DNA of 64,000 bases from Triticum aestivum (GCF_018294505.1 NC_057808.1:356240696-356304695); one strand, 5' to 3'. Shown: positions 34,177-45,110, counted from the stretch's first letter. Notes: generated by a model not told the origin, from the letters alone. Made by a program: numbers and translations.

Positions 34177-35929
34177 TGTTGGGGAACGTAGCAATAATTC
34201 AAAATTTTCCTACGTGTTACCAAGATCAATCTAGGAGATGCTAGCAACGAGAGAGAGGGAGTGCATCTTCATACCCTTGAAGATCGCTAAGCGGAAGCGT
34301 TACAAGAACGCGGTTCATGGAGTCATACTCGCGGCGATTCAAATCGCGGAAGATCCGATCTAGCGCCGAACGGACGGCGCCTCCGCGTTCAACACACGTA
34401 CAGCCCGGGGATGTCTCCTCCTTCTTGATCCAGCAAGGGGAGAGGAGAAGTTGAGGGAGAACTCCAGCAGCACGACGGCATGGTGGCAATGGAGCTCGTG
34501 GTTCTCCGGCAGGGCTTCGCCAAGCACTACGGAGGAGGAGGAGGAGATGTATGAGGAGGAAGGGGCTGCGCCAAGGGAAGGGTGTGGCTGCCCTCCCACC
34601 CCCTCACTATATATAGGGGGAAGGGGAGAGGGGGCCGGCCCCTATAGATGGATCTAGAGGAGGAGGCGGCGGCCAGGGGAAACCCTAGATGGGTTTGGGC
34701 GCCCCCACCCCCTAGGAAACTTGCCCCCCAAGCCGGGAGGGGCGGCTGCCCTAGGGGTGGCGCCCCCACCTCTCCTGGTTACGTGAGAGGGGTTGGGAGG
34801 GGCGCACAGCCCCTTAGTGGGATGGTTTGCCCCTTCCCCTTGGCCCATAAGGCCCCCCAACGCTTGTTGGGGCCTCCGAAACCCCTTCCGAACATGCTGG
34901 CCATAGCCTGGTACCCCCGAAACAATTCCGGACTCCAATACCCTTCGTCCAATGTACCGATCTTCACCTCCGGACCATTCCGAAGCTCCTCGTCATGTCC
35001 GGGATCTCATCCAGGACTCCAAACAACCTTCGGTAACCACATACTATTTCCCATAACAACTCTAGCGTCACCGAACCTTAAGTGTGTAGACCCTACGGGT
35101 TCGGGAACCATGCAGACATGACCGAGACATTCTCCGGCCAATAACCAACAGCGGGATCTGGATACCCATGTTGGCTCCCACATGTTCCACGATGATCTCA
35201 TCGGATGAACCACGATGTCGGGGATTCAATCAATCCCGTATACAATTCCCTTTGTCTATCGGTATGTTACTTGCCCGAGATTCGATCGTCGGTATCCCAA
35301 TACCTCGTTCAATCTCGTTACCGGCAAGTCTCTTTACTCGTTCCGTAACGCATGATCCCGTGGCTAACTCATTAGTCACATTGAGCTCATTATGATGATG
35401 CATTACCGAGTGGGCCCAGAGATACCTCTCCGCCATACGGAGTGACAAATCCCAGTCTCGATTCGTGCCAACCCAACAGACACTTTCGGAGATACCTGTA
35501 GTGCACCTTTATAGCCACCCAGTTACGTTTTGACGTTTGGTACACCCAAAGCATTCCTACGGTATCCGGGAGTTGCACAATCTCATGGTCTAAGGAAACG
35601 ATACTTGACATTAGAAAAGCTCTTAGCAAACGAACTACACGATCTTGTGCTATGCTTAGGATTGGGTCTTGTCCATCGCATCATTCTCCTAATGATGTGA
35701 TCCCGTTATCAATGACATGCAATGTCCATGGTCAGGAAACCATAACCATCTATTGATCAACGAGCTAGTCAACTAGAGGCTTACTAGGGACATGTTGTGG
35801 TCTATGTATTCACACATGTATTACGGTTTCCAGTTAATACAATTATAGCATGAACAATAGACAATTATCATGAACAAGGAAATACAATAATAACCATTTT
35901 ATTATTGCCTCTAGGGCATATTTCCAACA
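34177..35929 (-). repeat. Copia 3 5' LTR (H)
   Basis: 1753 bp, TGTTGGGGAACG ... TTTCCAACA, followed by CTAGT. A TATA-like CTATATATAG (minus) lies at 34607-34616. It pairs with LTR G. Confidence 0.9.
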
Positions 35930-36595
35930 CTAGTCACCCACAAGTACCAATCTATAGTTCTGGTACAAAGATTGAACACAAGAGATGAACTAGGGTTTGA
36001 GAGGAGATGGTGCTGTTGAAGATGTTGATGGAGATTGCCCTCCCCAAGATGGGAGAGTTGTTGGTGATGATGATGACGATGATTTCCCCCTTCGAGAGGG
36101 AAGTTCCCCTGCGGAATCGCTCCGCCGGAGGGCAAAAGTGCTCCTGCCCAAGTTCCGCCTCGAGACGGCGGCGCTCCGTCCCGAAAGTCCTCTCCTTATT
36201 TTTTCTAGGTCAAAATAACTTATATACCAGAAGATGGGCACCGGAGGTGGGCTGGGCTAAGCACAACCCACCAGGGCGCGCCTGGGGGGGGGGGGCAGGC
36301 GCGCCCTGGTGTCTTGTGCTCACCGAGTGCCCCCCCGGGTGGTTATTTGCTCCAATATTTCTTATTTATTCCATCAAAAATCCTCGTGAAGTTTCAGCTC
36401 ATTTGGAGTTGTGCAGAATAGGTAGCCTGACGTAGCTTTTTCAGGTCCAGATTTCCAGCTGTCAGAATTCTCCCTCTTTGTGTGTACCTTGCATATTATG
36501 AGAGAAAAAGCATTAGAATTACTCCAAAATGCATTATTATGGATAAAAACATCATAAATAATAGTAGGTAAACATGATGCAAAATGGACGTATCA

Positions 36596-37705
36596 CGGAC
36601 CAGCCCCCTTGTGGGCCGGTCTGTCCCATCCTTTGGCCCATAAGGCCCATATCTTGCCGGGGGGGGGGTGCTCGGAACCCCTTCCGGTGACCCGATTCCT
36701 TCCCGGTACGTCCCGAAACACTTCCGGTGTCCAAATACCATCGTACTATATATCAATCTTTACCTCTCGACCATTTCGAGACTCCTCATCATGTCCATGA
36801 TCTAATTCGGGACTCCAAACTTCGGTCACCAAAACATATAACACTATATCGTCAATGAACGTTAAGCGTGGGACCCTACGGGTTCGAGAACTATGTAGAC
36901 ATGACCGAGACACCTCTCCGATCAATAACCAATAGCGGAACCTGGATGCCCATATTGGCTCCTACATTTTCTACGAAGATCTTTATCGGTTGAACGGTTA
37001 TGAGAACCTACGTAATTCCCTTTGTCCATCGGTATGTTACTTGCCCGAGATTCGATCGTCGGTATCTTCGTACCTAGTTCATTCTCTTTACCGGCAAGTC
37101 TCTTTACTCGCTACGTAAGACATCACCTCGTGACTAAACTCCTTAGTCATTTTCTTGCAAGCTTATGATGTGTATTACCGAGAGGGCCCAGAGATACCTC
37201 TCCGATACTCGGAGTGACAAATCCTAATCTCAATCTATGCCAACTCAACAAACACCTTCGGAGATACCTGTAGAGCATCTTTATGATCACCCATTTATGT
37301 TGTGACATTTGATAGCACACAAGGTATTCCTCCGATATCCGGGAGTTGCATAATCTCATAGTCGAAGGAATATGTATTTGACATGAATAAAGCAATAGCA
37401 ATAAACTGAACGATCAATATGCTATGCTAACGGATGGGTCTTTTCCATCACATCATTCTCCTAATGATGTGATCCCGTTATCAAATGACGACACATGTCT
37501 ATGGTTAGGGTACCTTAACCATCTTTGATCAACAAGTTAGTCTAGTAGAGGCTTACTAGGGACATGGTATTTGTTTATGTATTCACACATGTATTTAAGT
37601 TTCCGATCAATACAATTCTAGCATGAATAATAAACCTTTATCATGATAAGGAAATATAATATAAAATAACGACTTTATTATTGCCTCTAGGGCATATTTC
37701 CTTCA
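36596..37705 (-). repeat. Copia-type LTR fragment (TGAAGGAAATATGCCC type)
   Basis: The right end is GGCATATTTCCTTCA, the reverse complement of the LTR start. The body matches the plus-strand copies at 61017-62528 and 62529-63087. The 3' part of the LTR is missing because the Sabrina-like LTR ends at 36595. It is a different family from LTRs A-H despite the shared GAAATATGCCCTAGAGG start. Confidence 0.8.
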
Positions 37706-38179
37706 GTCTGCGGGCCTTAGCTCAAGAGGAATACGGTGAGGACTATGTGTCCTCTGAGTTGCGACTCAACCGCCTCAACCAGACGTATAGTTGATGAAGC
37801 AACTGGAACTAGTCTACCAAATTTCCAAATTCCATTGTCTTCATAGAGCCAACCTAGTTTCAAATTCCCCAACCCTCTCTTACTTTATTCCGCTGCTGAC
37901 GAATTTGTGACATGTGCTCTGACAAATTTGAACTGAAGAATTTCATATCGCTATCTTTCATTTCCTCAGTTCATTTTCTTCATGTGTGTATGAATGTATG
38001 ATTGCATGTTCTTCACTCTTTCGTATCCCGATTACATGTACTCTGATTCTGTGATGATTTAGTTTCCATTGCGTTTCTATTTCTTCACTCTGATCTTCAT
38101 CAAATTCATCAGAGTTTGATGAATTTCTAAAAATCTCCCATTCACCCTCCTTTGGGAGTAAACCTGCTCTTTCACATAT
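37706..38179. other. Unassigned region with short coding-like tail
   Basis: No gene is assigned. Plus-strand 37708-37794 is an open tail of 28 codons ending in TGA, with an acidic, helix-like composition (LAQEEYGEDYVSSELRLN). It starts exactly at the LTR edge and could be the 3' end of an older element's protein. The rest is AT-rich with no match I recognise. A 76-codon minus frame at 37958-38188 is probably chance. Confidence 0.35.
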
Positions 38180-38421
38180 ATCGCACACACCTTGATCTGG
38201 TTGACCGTTTTTGTTGTTCTTGATGCGTATGAATCAACTGTATGTCACGTATCGCACACGCAATTCTAATCTGAATCATGCTTGATGTCTCCGCCATCGC
38301 ACACAGTTCGTATTATTGGTGATGATTTTATTATGGTACCGTTTGCGATTCATGCATCACACACAGTTTGGTCGAAGGGTCTATGATTCATGTGTCGCGT
38401 TAGCAGCATCCTGCAGTAGTG
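38180..38421. mobile_element. CACTA-like transposon end
   Basis: The right edge reads CATCCTGCAGTAGTG, giving CACTACTGCAGGATG on the other strand, a CACTA-type terminus. Inside it is a cluster of short subterminal motifs (ATCGCACAC, CATCGCACACAG, GCATCACACACAG, GCGATTCATGC) in about 200 bp, as CACTA ends have. The other terminus is not found, so this is a fragment. Confidence 0.5.
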
Positions 38422-39153
38422 AGATCCACAATAAGATGAATGATTAAACAAGTCTCAATCTCAAGATGAATACAACCAGAGGTATACACCTTAATATTAC
38501 AACTTGGAACTCTTCTTCCCTATGGTGATGTCATAATGAATGGGAATGGAGACAGAAAAACGAGAAGAGATGGATCTTCGGCGATGACGGCGGCTGTGTG
38601 TCTCTCATGCTCTAGATATTGTAGAGGTGGCTCTGTCTCTATCATGATCTAGATGGTGTGGAGGCGGTTGTGTCTGTCTCATGGTATGCGTGCCTTCACA
38701 AAAGTTCTTCCTGTTGATAAGGTTGAACTAATAACATATGGTACGAGCACTTGCGCTAAGACGCCATCTTGCGCTCTTGATGCGCTGGTGCATTTTTTCC
38801 CATAGAAAAGTCGCTCCATTTGGCTTTAATTGAAGGGATCTTGATTGGTTTCCTTTAAAAAGTATATTGTTCTACAAAACAAAGGCAAAACAAGTGTTCT
38901 TTTTTCTCGAAGGGTTAACGTTAGAAAGACGTGAGAAATATCGAAACCCCGATGAAAACCATATCAACCCCCTCTACTAAAAGTGAAAAAATATCAAGCC
39001 ATCAGCAATCCCCTCACTCGGATGGTTGGCGGTGTCGGAACCTGGATTGGTGGCTCCGATGGTTGAGCCTCCAGTGTTGCAGTACAAGGTATTGATACAT
39101 CTAAAAGTAGTCATAGATTTTAGGGACATGGAGAAGCCATGGTTCTTGGATGC
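38422..39153. other. Unassigned noncoding
   Basis: No ORF, RNA gene or repeat that I recognise. Two similar blocks with TCTC..ATG.TCTAGAT and GTGT/GGAGG occur near 38600 and 38640. Confidence 0.4.
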
Positions 39154-39408
39154 TGATACGTATCGAGTGTATCTATAAATTATGTACATGCTACATTGAT
39201 ATGAACTACATACACTTTGGGCATACTGTTTTTTATCAGTTTTGACTAGTCTAACATATTATCCAGTGTCTAGTGCAAGAAGTCCAAGAAAAAATCAAAC
39301 AAAAATAGGTTTGATGTTTCGTGCCGGAAGAGGACCAGGAGGCCAAGACCCAGCACCTAATGGGCCCCATAGGGCCTAGGCGCTCCTAGGAGGGGCGCCT
39401 AGGGGGTA
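39154..39408 (+). repeat. WHAM/Sabrina-type Gypsy LTR fragment
   Basis: Starts TGATACGTATCGAGTGTATC, similar to the TGATACGTCTCCAA(C) start of WHAM-type LTRs (compare minus-strand 56114). It continues with the ACTAGTCTAACATATTATCCAGTGTCTAG-like stretch known from this group, then a GC-rich GGGCGCC part. It breaks off near 39408. Old, plus strand. Confidence 0.5.
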
Positions 39409-39840
39409 ATAAATGTACATATATGTCAGGCAAGCAACCTACATTGTGACAAAATGGTTTGTGTTATAATTTTTGCCTACTTTTTATGACCAATTTATTG
39501 GTTAACAAAATTGAACAGACCATGCAACTAAATTGTTTGGATTGTTTCTTTTGCAAACAAAGCTGGAGCATTGCTATTCCAGTGGTGCCCGCCAAATCTC
39601 GGATAACCAAAGTATGATCGAAGATCGTGAGGTCACAGTTTAAAATGCAAACATGATTTGTTTGAGTCGCAAAGAGAAACCTAGGATATAGATCTAATTC
39701 TCGTAGATCATCGCATTAAAATCAAGTTACGTGTACACAATATTTGACGACCTAGCAGAGTACTAAAAAAATAAACAACCAATGGATTTTATGAAGGTAT
39801 CCTCTATAACATTAAGCTCCCTAGATTTAAATAGCCCATA
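39409..39840. other. Unassigned AT-rich noncoding
   Basis: No gene or recognised repeat seen. Confidence 0.4.
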
Positions 39841-40150
39841 TTCAATTGAGGTCTCCAATTAGAATTGGATCACCGATTTTGACCAGGTCAATTGTTTTGC
39901 AAAGCTCTCTTATTCAATTATTTTATACTATAGATCATGCTTTCTAATTTTTAAGGCCTCACAATTAATCGAGGTATTCAATTTAGAATTGTGTCATCCG
40001 ATTTTAACCGGCTCAATAACTTCTCAAGCTCTCCCGTTCAATTCTTTTAATATACTATGTTTTCCTAATTTTGAAGCTCTTTTATTCAATTGAGGTATTC
40101 AATTTTGGATTTGGTTTACGATTTTGACCGGGCCAACAATTTTTCAAATC
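39841..40150. repeat. Tandem repeat, ~120-bp unit, about 2.6 copies
   Basis: Units begin near 39841, 39962 and 40083. Each contains CAATTGAGGT/ATCGAGGTATTCAATT, then GATTTTGACCAGG/AACCGGC/GACCGGG, then a CTCTCxxxTTCAATT block. Copies are diverged by eye (about 20-25%). There is no coding capacity. Confidence 0.65.
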
Positions 40151-40401
40151 AATCACCAGCAACCGGCCTATAAAAACATATCAATCCCACACACCCTTCC
40201 ACCACCTAGAGAAACCATGGGTCACCATGTGGTATTGTAGCATCAATATAGTATATGCAACCACTGACACAGAAATTTCTCCACATAAATATAGACTGGT
40301 TAGCGAATAAAACAGAATCACACAACGAAAGGCCCACCAAATCAACCCATTATAAATAAAAATAAACACACTCTATCATCTCCGCCATTCGCCAAACTAA
40401 A

Positions 40402-40655
40402 TATTCCATCAGTTCCAAAAATATAAGGGGTATTAGTTTTTTAGAAAGTCAAATTTCTTTAACTTTAACCAAGTTCAGAGAAAAAAAATATCGACATCCA
40501 CAATAATAAACAAAGTATGCAAATTCATTTCATGATGAATCTAAAATACCAATATGGTGTTATGGATTTTGATATATTTCTCTACAAATTTGATCAAACT
40601 TAAAAGATTTGCCTTTTCAAAAAGCAATACACCTTATATTTTAAAATAGAGTGAA
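40402..40655. mobile_element. Stowaway (Tc1/Mariner) MITE
   Basis: About 254 bp with inverted ends: left ATTCCATCAGTTCCAAAAAT-ATAAGG, right CCTTATATTTTAAAATAGAGTGA. The inner arms (GTCAAATTTCTTTAACTTTAA against TTTGATCAAACTTAAAAGAT) are also inverted. This is the well-known Triticeae Stowaway layout; it has no coding capacity. Confidence 0.75.
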
Positions 40656-40659
40656 CATT

Positions 40660-40727
<68 letters not shown>

Positions 40728-40728
40728 C
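40660..40728. repeat. (AAC)23 microsatellite
   Basis: 69 bp of perfect AAC repeat, directly abutting the Stowaway MITE end. Confidence 0.97.
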
Positions 40729-42324
40729 CCTTCTAGTAATTACCAATCTTAAGGTAAAAAATGAACGACAGTTCCTTAGAAGGAAAAATGGTGGGAAAAT
40801 TGCAACACAAAATAACGTAGAACAAAAAGGAATTTTGTTTTCAGGTTGTGCATATTTGCACCGTGTTTAACTATCATTAAATTTTCTGGATACTATATAT
40901 GTCATACTCTGGTATAGTGAAGATAATATTCGACGATAATTAATGCTTGGATTTGGTATCTCTCCGTTGTTGGATCGTCGAAAACAAATAGCCACTATTT
41001 AACATTAATTTAAACACTATGTACTGGTAATGATTAGAAGGAGATCAGTATCTTTCAATCCGTTAAACAACACTGCCTTCGAAGCCTAATCTATATATCA
41101 ATATAAAAAGATAAAAATGGGCAGATCCAGTTAATCTTGGGCATCATTACTGTAAATTTTTTTAATCTTGATCATCAAACCATGTCAAATCAACGACCTA
41201 GATTGCTCGAATGACGAGGCTCAACATGTTTAGCGTGCAATTAATATCATATCAAGTCTCAAAACGTATACTAATCACATAACAAACGCATACTAATGGA
41301 AATCGTACTTAATTTTCTTTCTAATATCAACCTGCATTGCCACATTTACTAGTAGAGACGAAGAAAGACCCCCGGGTTTGCTGTTTGCGCAGCTTCAAGA
41401 CCCTGCAAAAAATTCCAAGTACTTGCGATTCCTCGTCCAGGAGGCTTGGATCATAGTATCTTGCAAGCTCGGCAACCAAGCGTATACACATCAAAATGGA
41501 CTAGCTCTTGCCATAGCCTAGAGTAATAGAGAAGGAGCTCCACGCCAAGGACACCTATGTTCATGGCCCAAAGCCCCAAAGGCCAGCACAACAAACAGTA
41601 CACGCGGATAGGATCCGGATGCGCCCAGCAGCGAAGGGAAGGGGGGATACTGGTTCATCAGTCTGCTTCGTTGTTCAACTGTTCATCCCCTGCCAAAATT
41701 CAATAATACGTACGTCAAGATAATGGTCGGAGCCCACCTGTGGTTTCCCATGATTTTGGTTTCTCAGGAACCACGCACCCGTTGATGGGCTCATCGAGCA
41801 GCCGCTGTCCGCCACACTGTTTAGGCTCTGTTTGGTACACCCTGTACGTACGGCACCGTGGGCGTACCATATCGATAAAACAGTTCGGGACAAACAAGAT
41901 CGATTGAAATTTTGCTCGCAGTTTCTTGGGAAAATGCCGCGCGTCGGTGCCAAATGCCTGCTGGAGCGCGCAGTCGTTCAGACCATATCGTTCTTCGTTC
42001 TACAGTCACCGGTGACTTGGAAATATCATTGAAAACACTATAGATAAAGGTTTGAAGCTTGGTGGTATCTTTCTGTGAGCTGAGATGCTAGCTCACCTGT
42101 CGCATGCATGGCATCGCATCGCATCGACGGGCGCGACCTGATTCAGCACGCACGCAGCCGTTTCGACGTCGGGCATAATCTTGTCCCTCTGGATGTGGAA
42201 CGGCGGGCAGCGCAGCATTTGATGCGGCCCGCCCGGTCTGATCCGAACCGCATAAAGCCGACGTGACAGTGAAATCTTAGCCATCAATTTGACGCGACGT
42301 GCAAATCTTAGCCGGCCGTCGCGC
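40729..42324. other. Low-copy-looking noncoding DNA left of the MULE
   Basis: The AT-rich first half (to about 41350) has no recognised feature. The second half is GC-richer and mixed in composition. Short frames at 41675-42032 and 42093-42347 show no recognisable domain, so I do not call genes. GGCTCTGTTTGGTAC at 41823 is a motif common at grass hAT-type MITE ends, but no partner end was found. Confidence 0.4.
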
Positions 42325-42333
42325 CTTTGCGAG
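42325..42333. repeat. MULE target site duplication (left)
   Basis: CTTTGCGAG, exactly repeated at 48186-48194. Nine bases is the diagnostic length for Mutator-like elements. Confidence 0.93.
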
Positions 42334-42633
42334 GGCAAATTTGACAATTTTAACCTCGAAACGAAATAAATTCACAGAATGAACTAGGTTCGAAACTATT
42401 TCACACCCCTAACCCTTTTGTGTAGCGTCCGCCACGCCGGCGCCACACCCTACGGTGCAGCGCCTAGCTCCGCGGCGGTGCACCTCTGTCCACCGTGGCA
42501 GCCCACGGGCCCGCACCCAGCCGTGCAACGCCTCCGAGCTAGGCGCTGCATCTGTAATGTGCAGCGCCTAGCCGCTAGGCGTTGCACGTGTAATGTGCAG
42601 CGCCGAGCGGCTAGGCGCTGCACTGTGACTTAT
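42334..42633 (+). repeat. MULE left terminal inverted repeat
   Basis: 300 bp. The outer third is AT-rich (GAATGAACT, AACTATTTCACACCCCT). The inner part holds palindromic modules built of GTGCAGCGCCTAGC and GCTAGGCGCTGCAC. It pairs with 47887-48185. Confidence 0.92.
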
Positions 42634-42814
42634 CCAGCCACTTGGCTGGGGCCCCCTCCCCCACCCCCCCCCCCCCACCACACACTCTCTCACTCTCTCC
42701 CCGAGCTTTGCCCCCTCTCCCATTCTCCCCCCCCCCCCCCCCTCAAATCTTCTTCCAAATCTTGCAAATTTGAAGAATTTGTCCGTGGATTTCGAAGTCA
42801 AACCCTCCCTCAAG

Positions 42815-43176
42815 GTAATAATCTCCGATCCCCTTGTTTTGATCGAAGTAAAGTTCTCCCATTGCTCATTTGTTGGTAGTTTGGGGAAACCCTAGTTTAG
42901 TTTGGATCTAGAGATTTGCATGGAGATGTGAGATGTTTGTTTGCCAATTTCTATGATTAGGCTTTGTTAGTATGCTAGGGTTATTCTTATGGGTGTTCTT
43001 ATGTTGGTGCTAGGGTTAGGTTTAGGGCTAGGGTTATGGTTAGGGTTAGGTTTAGGGTTAGGGTTATGGTTAGGGTTAGGGTTGTTGTTTCATATATATA
43101 TTAGGGTTTGTATTCGGTGTTAATCCATGGATTAGTACTCATGGAAGCAATGTTACCTTGTGTTCATTGCTTATAG
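42815..43176 (+). other. Intron in 5' leader of MULE transposase, with telomere-like repeats
   Basis: Donor AAG|GTAATA at 42815, acceptor GCTTATAG|GGATGG at 43176. The preceding exon (about 42700-42814) is CT-rich 5' leader. From 43009 to 43085 the intron is a run of plant telomere-like heptamers and hexamers (TTTAGGG twice, several TTAGGG, GGTTATGG). The intron call rests on the splice sites and on the ATG three bases downstream. Confidence 0.6.
43009..43085 (+). repeat. Interstitial telomere-like repeats
   Basis: About 77 bp of degenerate TTTAGGG/TTAGGG/GTTATGG units, interior to the MULE and upstream of its transposase start codon. This is not a chromosome end. Confidence 0.85.
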
Positions 43177-43178
43177 GG

Positions 43179-44886
43179 ATGGGAAGAACATGTGTGTTTG
43201 TTCATCATGGGGACAAAGACGCCTTTTTGAAAGGCAATAAAGAACCGGACCCGGATGAGCTTGACATTGTGTTTGATAGTAGTCCTAGCTATGCGGAGCT
43301 CTTGCAACAAGTTAGGAAAGATTTGAATTGGATGGACCCTAGTGATATCATTGAGTTGGAGGGAAGGCATAATGTTGGTTTTGGAATGCACATCCGTTGG
43401 AAGACAATGCGTGTAAACTCGGAGCAACGTTGGGTTGCATACAAGGAGACGGTGGCCGAATCACTAGACAAGGCTCTTGAGTTATTTGCAACGAAGAAGG
43501 TTGAGTCAAGTTTGCATTTGGACTTGAACCGGAACCCCTCCCTTTGGTTGCTAGTAGCCCCCCACCCTTGAAGCAAGATGAAATTGTTGAACCTCTTTTG
43601 ACCCAAGAAGTGAGGCCAACATTGAGCCCGTGTAGAAACAACCAAGATGAATCTTTGCAAGAGGACAACGATGAGTATGCGGACGATGACAATGAAGTTG
43701 ATCTCCATGACAACAATGTGGGTGATCTCGACAAATATCATTTGCAAGAGACAATGGACCATTCCATCCCTTTTTCCCGTGCATATGCATCGGACTCGGA
43801 TGACGATGGTCCCGATGAACAAGTTGATGCGGAGGGGTTCACGATGAAGGAGGCCGAAGCTTTCGAGAAGGTATTTGGTCGGGATCATCGGACTACATTG
43901 TTCAAGGATGTTAGTCTCGCGGATGAAGCCATGGTAGATGGTGGCCAATGTGTAGCTCTTGGGGTTAGGCCAAGCTCTCACCGTGATTTGGTAGACGACA
44001 AGAACCGGATTGCTAAAGGTTCTAAGTTCGACAGCTTGTTGGATTTGAAGATGTGGCTCAACAACTACTCGGTTACGCATTATCGTCCACACAAGGTGGT
44101 GCACTCGGACGTCAATGTGCGCTACACGGTTGCATGTGCATGTGAAGATGAAAAGGAGGTCCAACTTGGACTTAGAAGAGGCCGTGGTGGTGGTAGAGGT
44201 CGTGGAAAGGAGGTCCAACAAGGAGTGGCAAGACGCCGTGGCGGTTGTCCGTGGATTGTGCGTGCAAGACCATGGAAAGGAGGTCCTACTTGGCATGTAG
44301 TGAGTTGTGTGCCAACTCACATGTGCCAAGGCAAAAGGGTGGATGGCAAGATTGTGTCCCAAGACCACAAACAACTCACGTCCGAGTTCATTGCTTACAG
44401 GCTCTCGAACTCAATATCCACACTTCCAACAATGAGCGTCCAACATGTCATTGACCTTGTGAAAGCCATCTTTCATTACCAGGTGAAATACGGCAAGGCA
44501 TGGAAGGCAAAGCAAGCCGCATTTAAGATGTTGTATGATACATGGGAGGAAGCATACAACCGAATCCCTAGGTTGTTGTTAGCCATGGCCGCGACAAACC
44601 CGGGCATGGTTCATGTGGTCGAGCCTCATGGGCACCAAACAACGGTTCATGAAGGAAGGAAAGTCAGAGTATTTGGCCGTGCTTTTTGGGCGTTCGAGCA
44701 ATGTGTGAGGGTTTTCGAACATTGTAGGCCGTGCTTTGGGCAATTGCAGCTAAAAAAGAAGAGAGGGACAAGCAGATATTCATGGAGAGGGTGGTTAAGG
44801 AGGCTCACCTCATAAGAAAAAGGGAGGATGAAGAGGAAGAAGAGAGGAAGAAGAAGAAGGGAAAGGGGCCTTCCTCTACGCAATAG
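43179..44886 (+). pseudogene. MULE (MuDR-type) transposase, catalytic domain deleted
   Basis: Starts at ATG 43179 (MGRTCVFVHHGDKDAF), three bases after the intron acceptor. The N-terminal ~125 codons match the grass MULE leader domain (NVGFGMHIRWKTMRVNSEQR). A one-base indel near 43535 moves the frame to 43544-44815, with an acidic linker and then the MuDR N-terminal DNA-binding region (KFDSLLDLKMWLNNYSV, GCPWIVRARPW, WHVVSCVPTHMC, ~residues 165-270). It then reads to FWAFEQCVRVFEHCRP, which normally directly precedes the DDE catalytic domain. Here that domain is absent. From about 44737 a third frame encodes a basic/acidic tail (AAKKEERDKQIFMER ... KKKKGKG) ending at TAG 44884. So an internal deletion joined the pre-catalytic part to the C-terminal tail out of frame. 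In an intact element this enzyme cuts at the TIRs. Confidence 0.85.
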
Positions 44887-44887
44887 A

Positions 44888-45110
44888 GCTATGTCTCCTC
44901 TTCGATTTGCTTGTGAACTACTATGTCTCCTCTTCGATTTGGTTGTGAACTAATATGTGCCGTGAACTACTATGTCTCCTCCTCGATTTGGTTGTAAGAA
45001 CTACTATGTGCGGTGAACTACTATGTGTCCTCCTTGATTTGGTTGTACGAACTACCATGTGTCGTGAAGTAGTATGTGTTATGAACTACTATGTGTCGTG
45101 AAGTACTTGA
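44888..45110. repeat. Minisatellite after transposase gene
   Basis: Repeats of CTATGTCTCCTCTTCGATTT-GGTTGTGAACTA in 20-45 bp variants, about six copies, with CTATGTGCCGTGAACTA subunits. Lies in the 3' flank of the transposase remnant. Confidence 0.8.

Larger units (their letters stand above)
27246..35929 (-). mobile_element. Copia 3: internally decayed Angela-type element
   Basis: 8684 bp, minus strand, with LTRs G and H, a perfect 5-bp duplication, PBS and polypurine tract. The interior aligns in order with gag-pol of Copia 1/2 but has many indels, stops and a deletion in RNase H. No frame longer than about 126 codons remains. The LTRs differ at about 12 positions plus one 3-base indel in the first ~370 bp by eye, much less than the interior differs from Copia 2. 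Confidence 0.9.
26387..36595 (-). repeat. Sabrina-like Gypsy 5' LTR, split by Copia 3
   Basis: Left part 26387-27245 starts TGATGACCCACAAG; right part 35930-36595 ends AAAATGGACGTATCA. Without Copia 3 the LTR is about 1.5 kb, the size expected for Sabrina. It matches the LTR at 63088-64000. The right end abuts a Copia-type LTR, its insertion target. Confidence 0.8.

Noticed and set aside
41084..41350. Helitron-like start (TCTATATATCAATATAAAAAG)
   Set aside because: No 3' hairpin with CTRR end was found nearby, and the motif is too AT-rich to count alone.
41823..41838. hAT MITE end at GGCTCTGTTTGGTAC
   Set aside because: No matching inverted end or 8-bp duplication was found within 1 kb.
43009..43085. 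True telomere or chromosome end
   Set aside because: The run is short, degenerate and interior to a bounded MULE with an intact target duplication.
44887..45110. CRISPR-like array
   Set aside because: The repeats vary in length and have no unique spacers; it is a minisatellite in a plant transposon.
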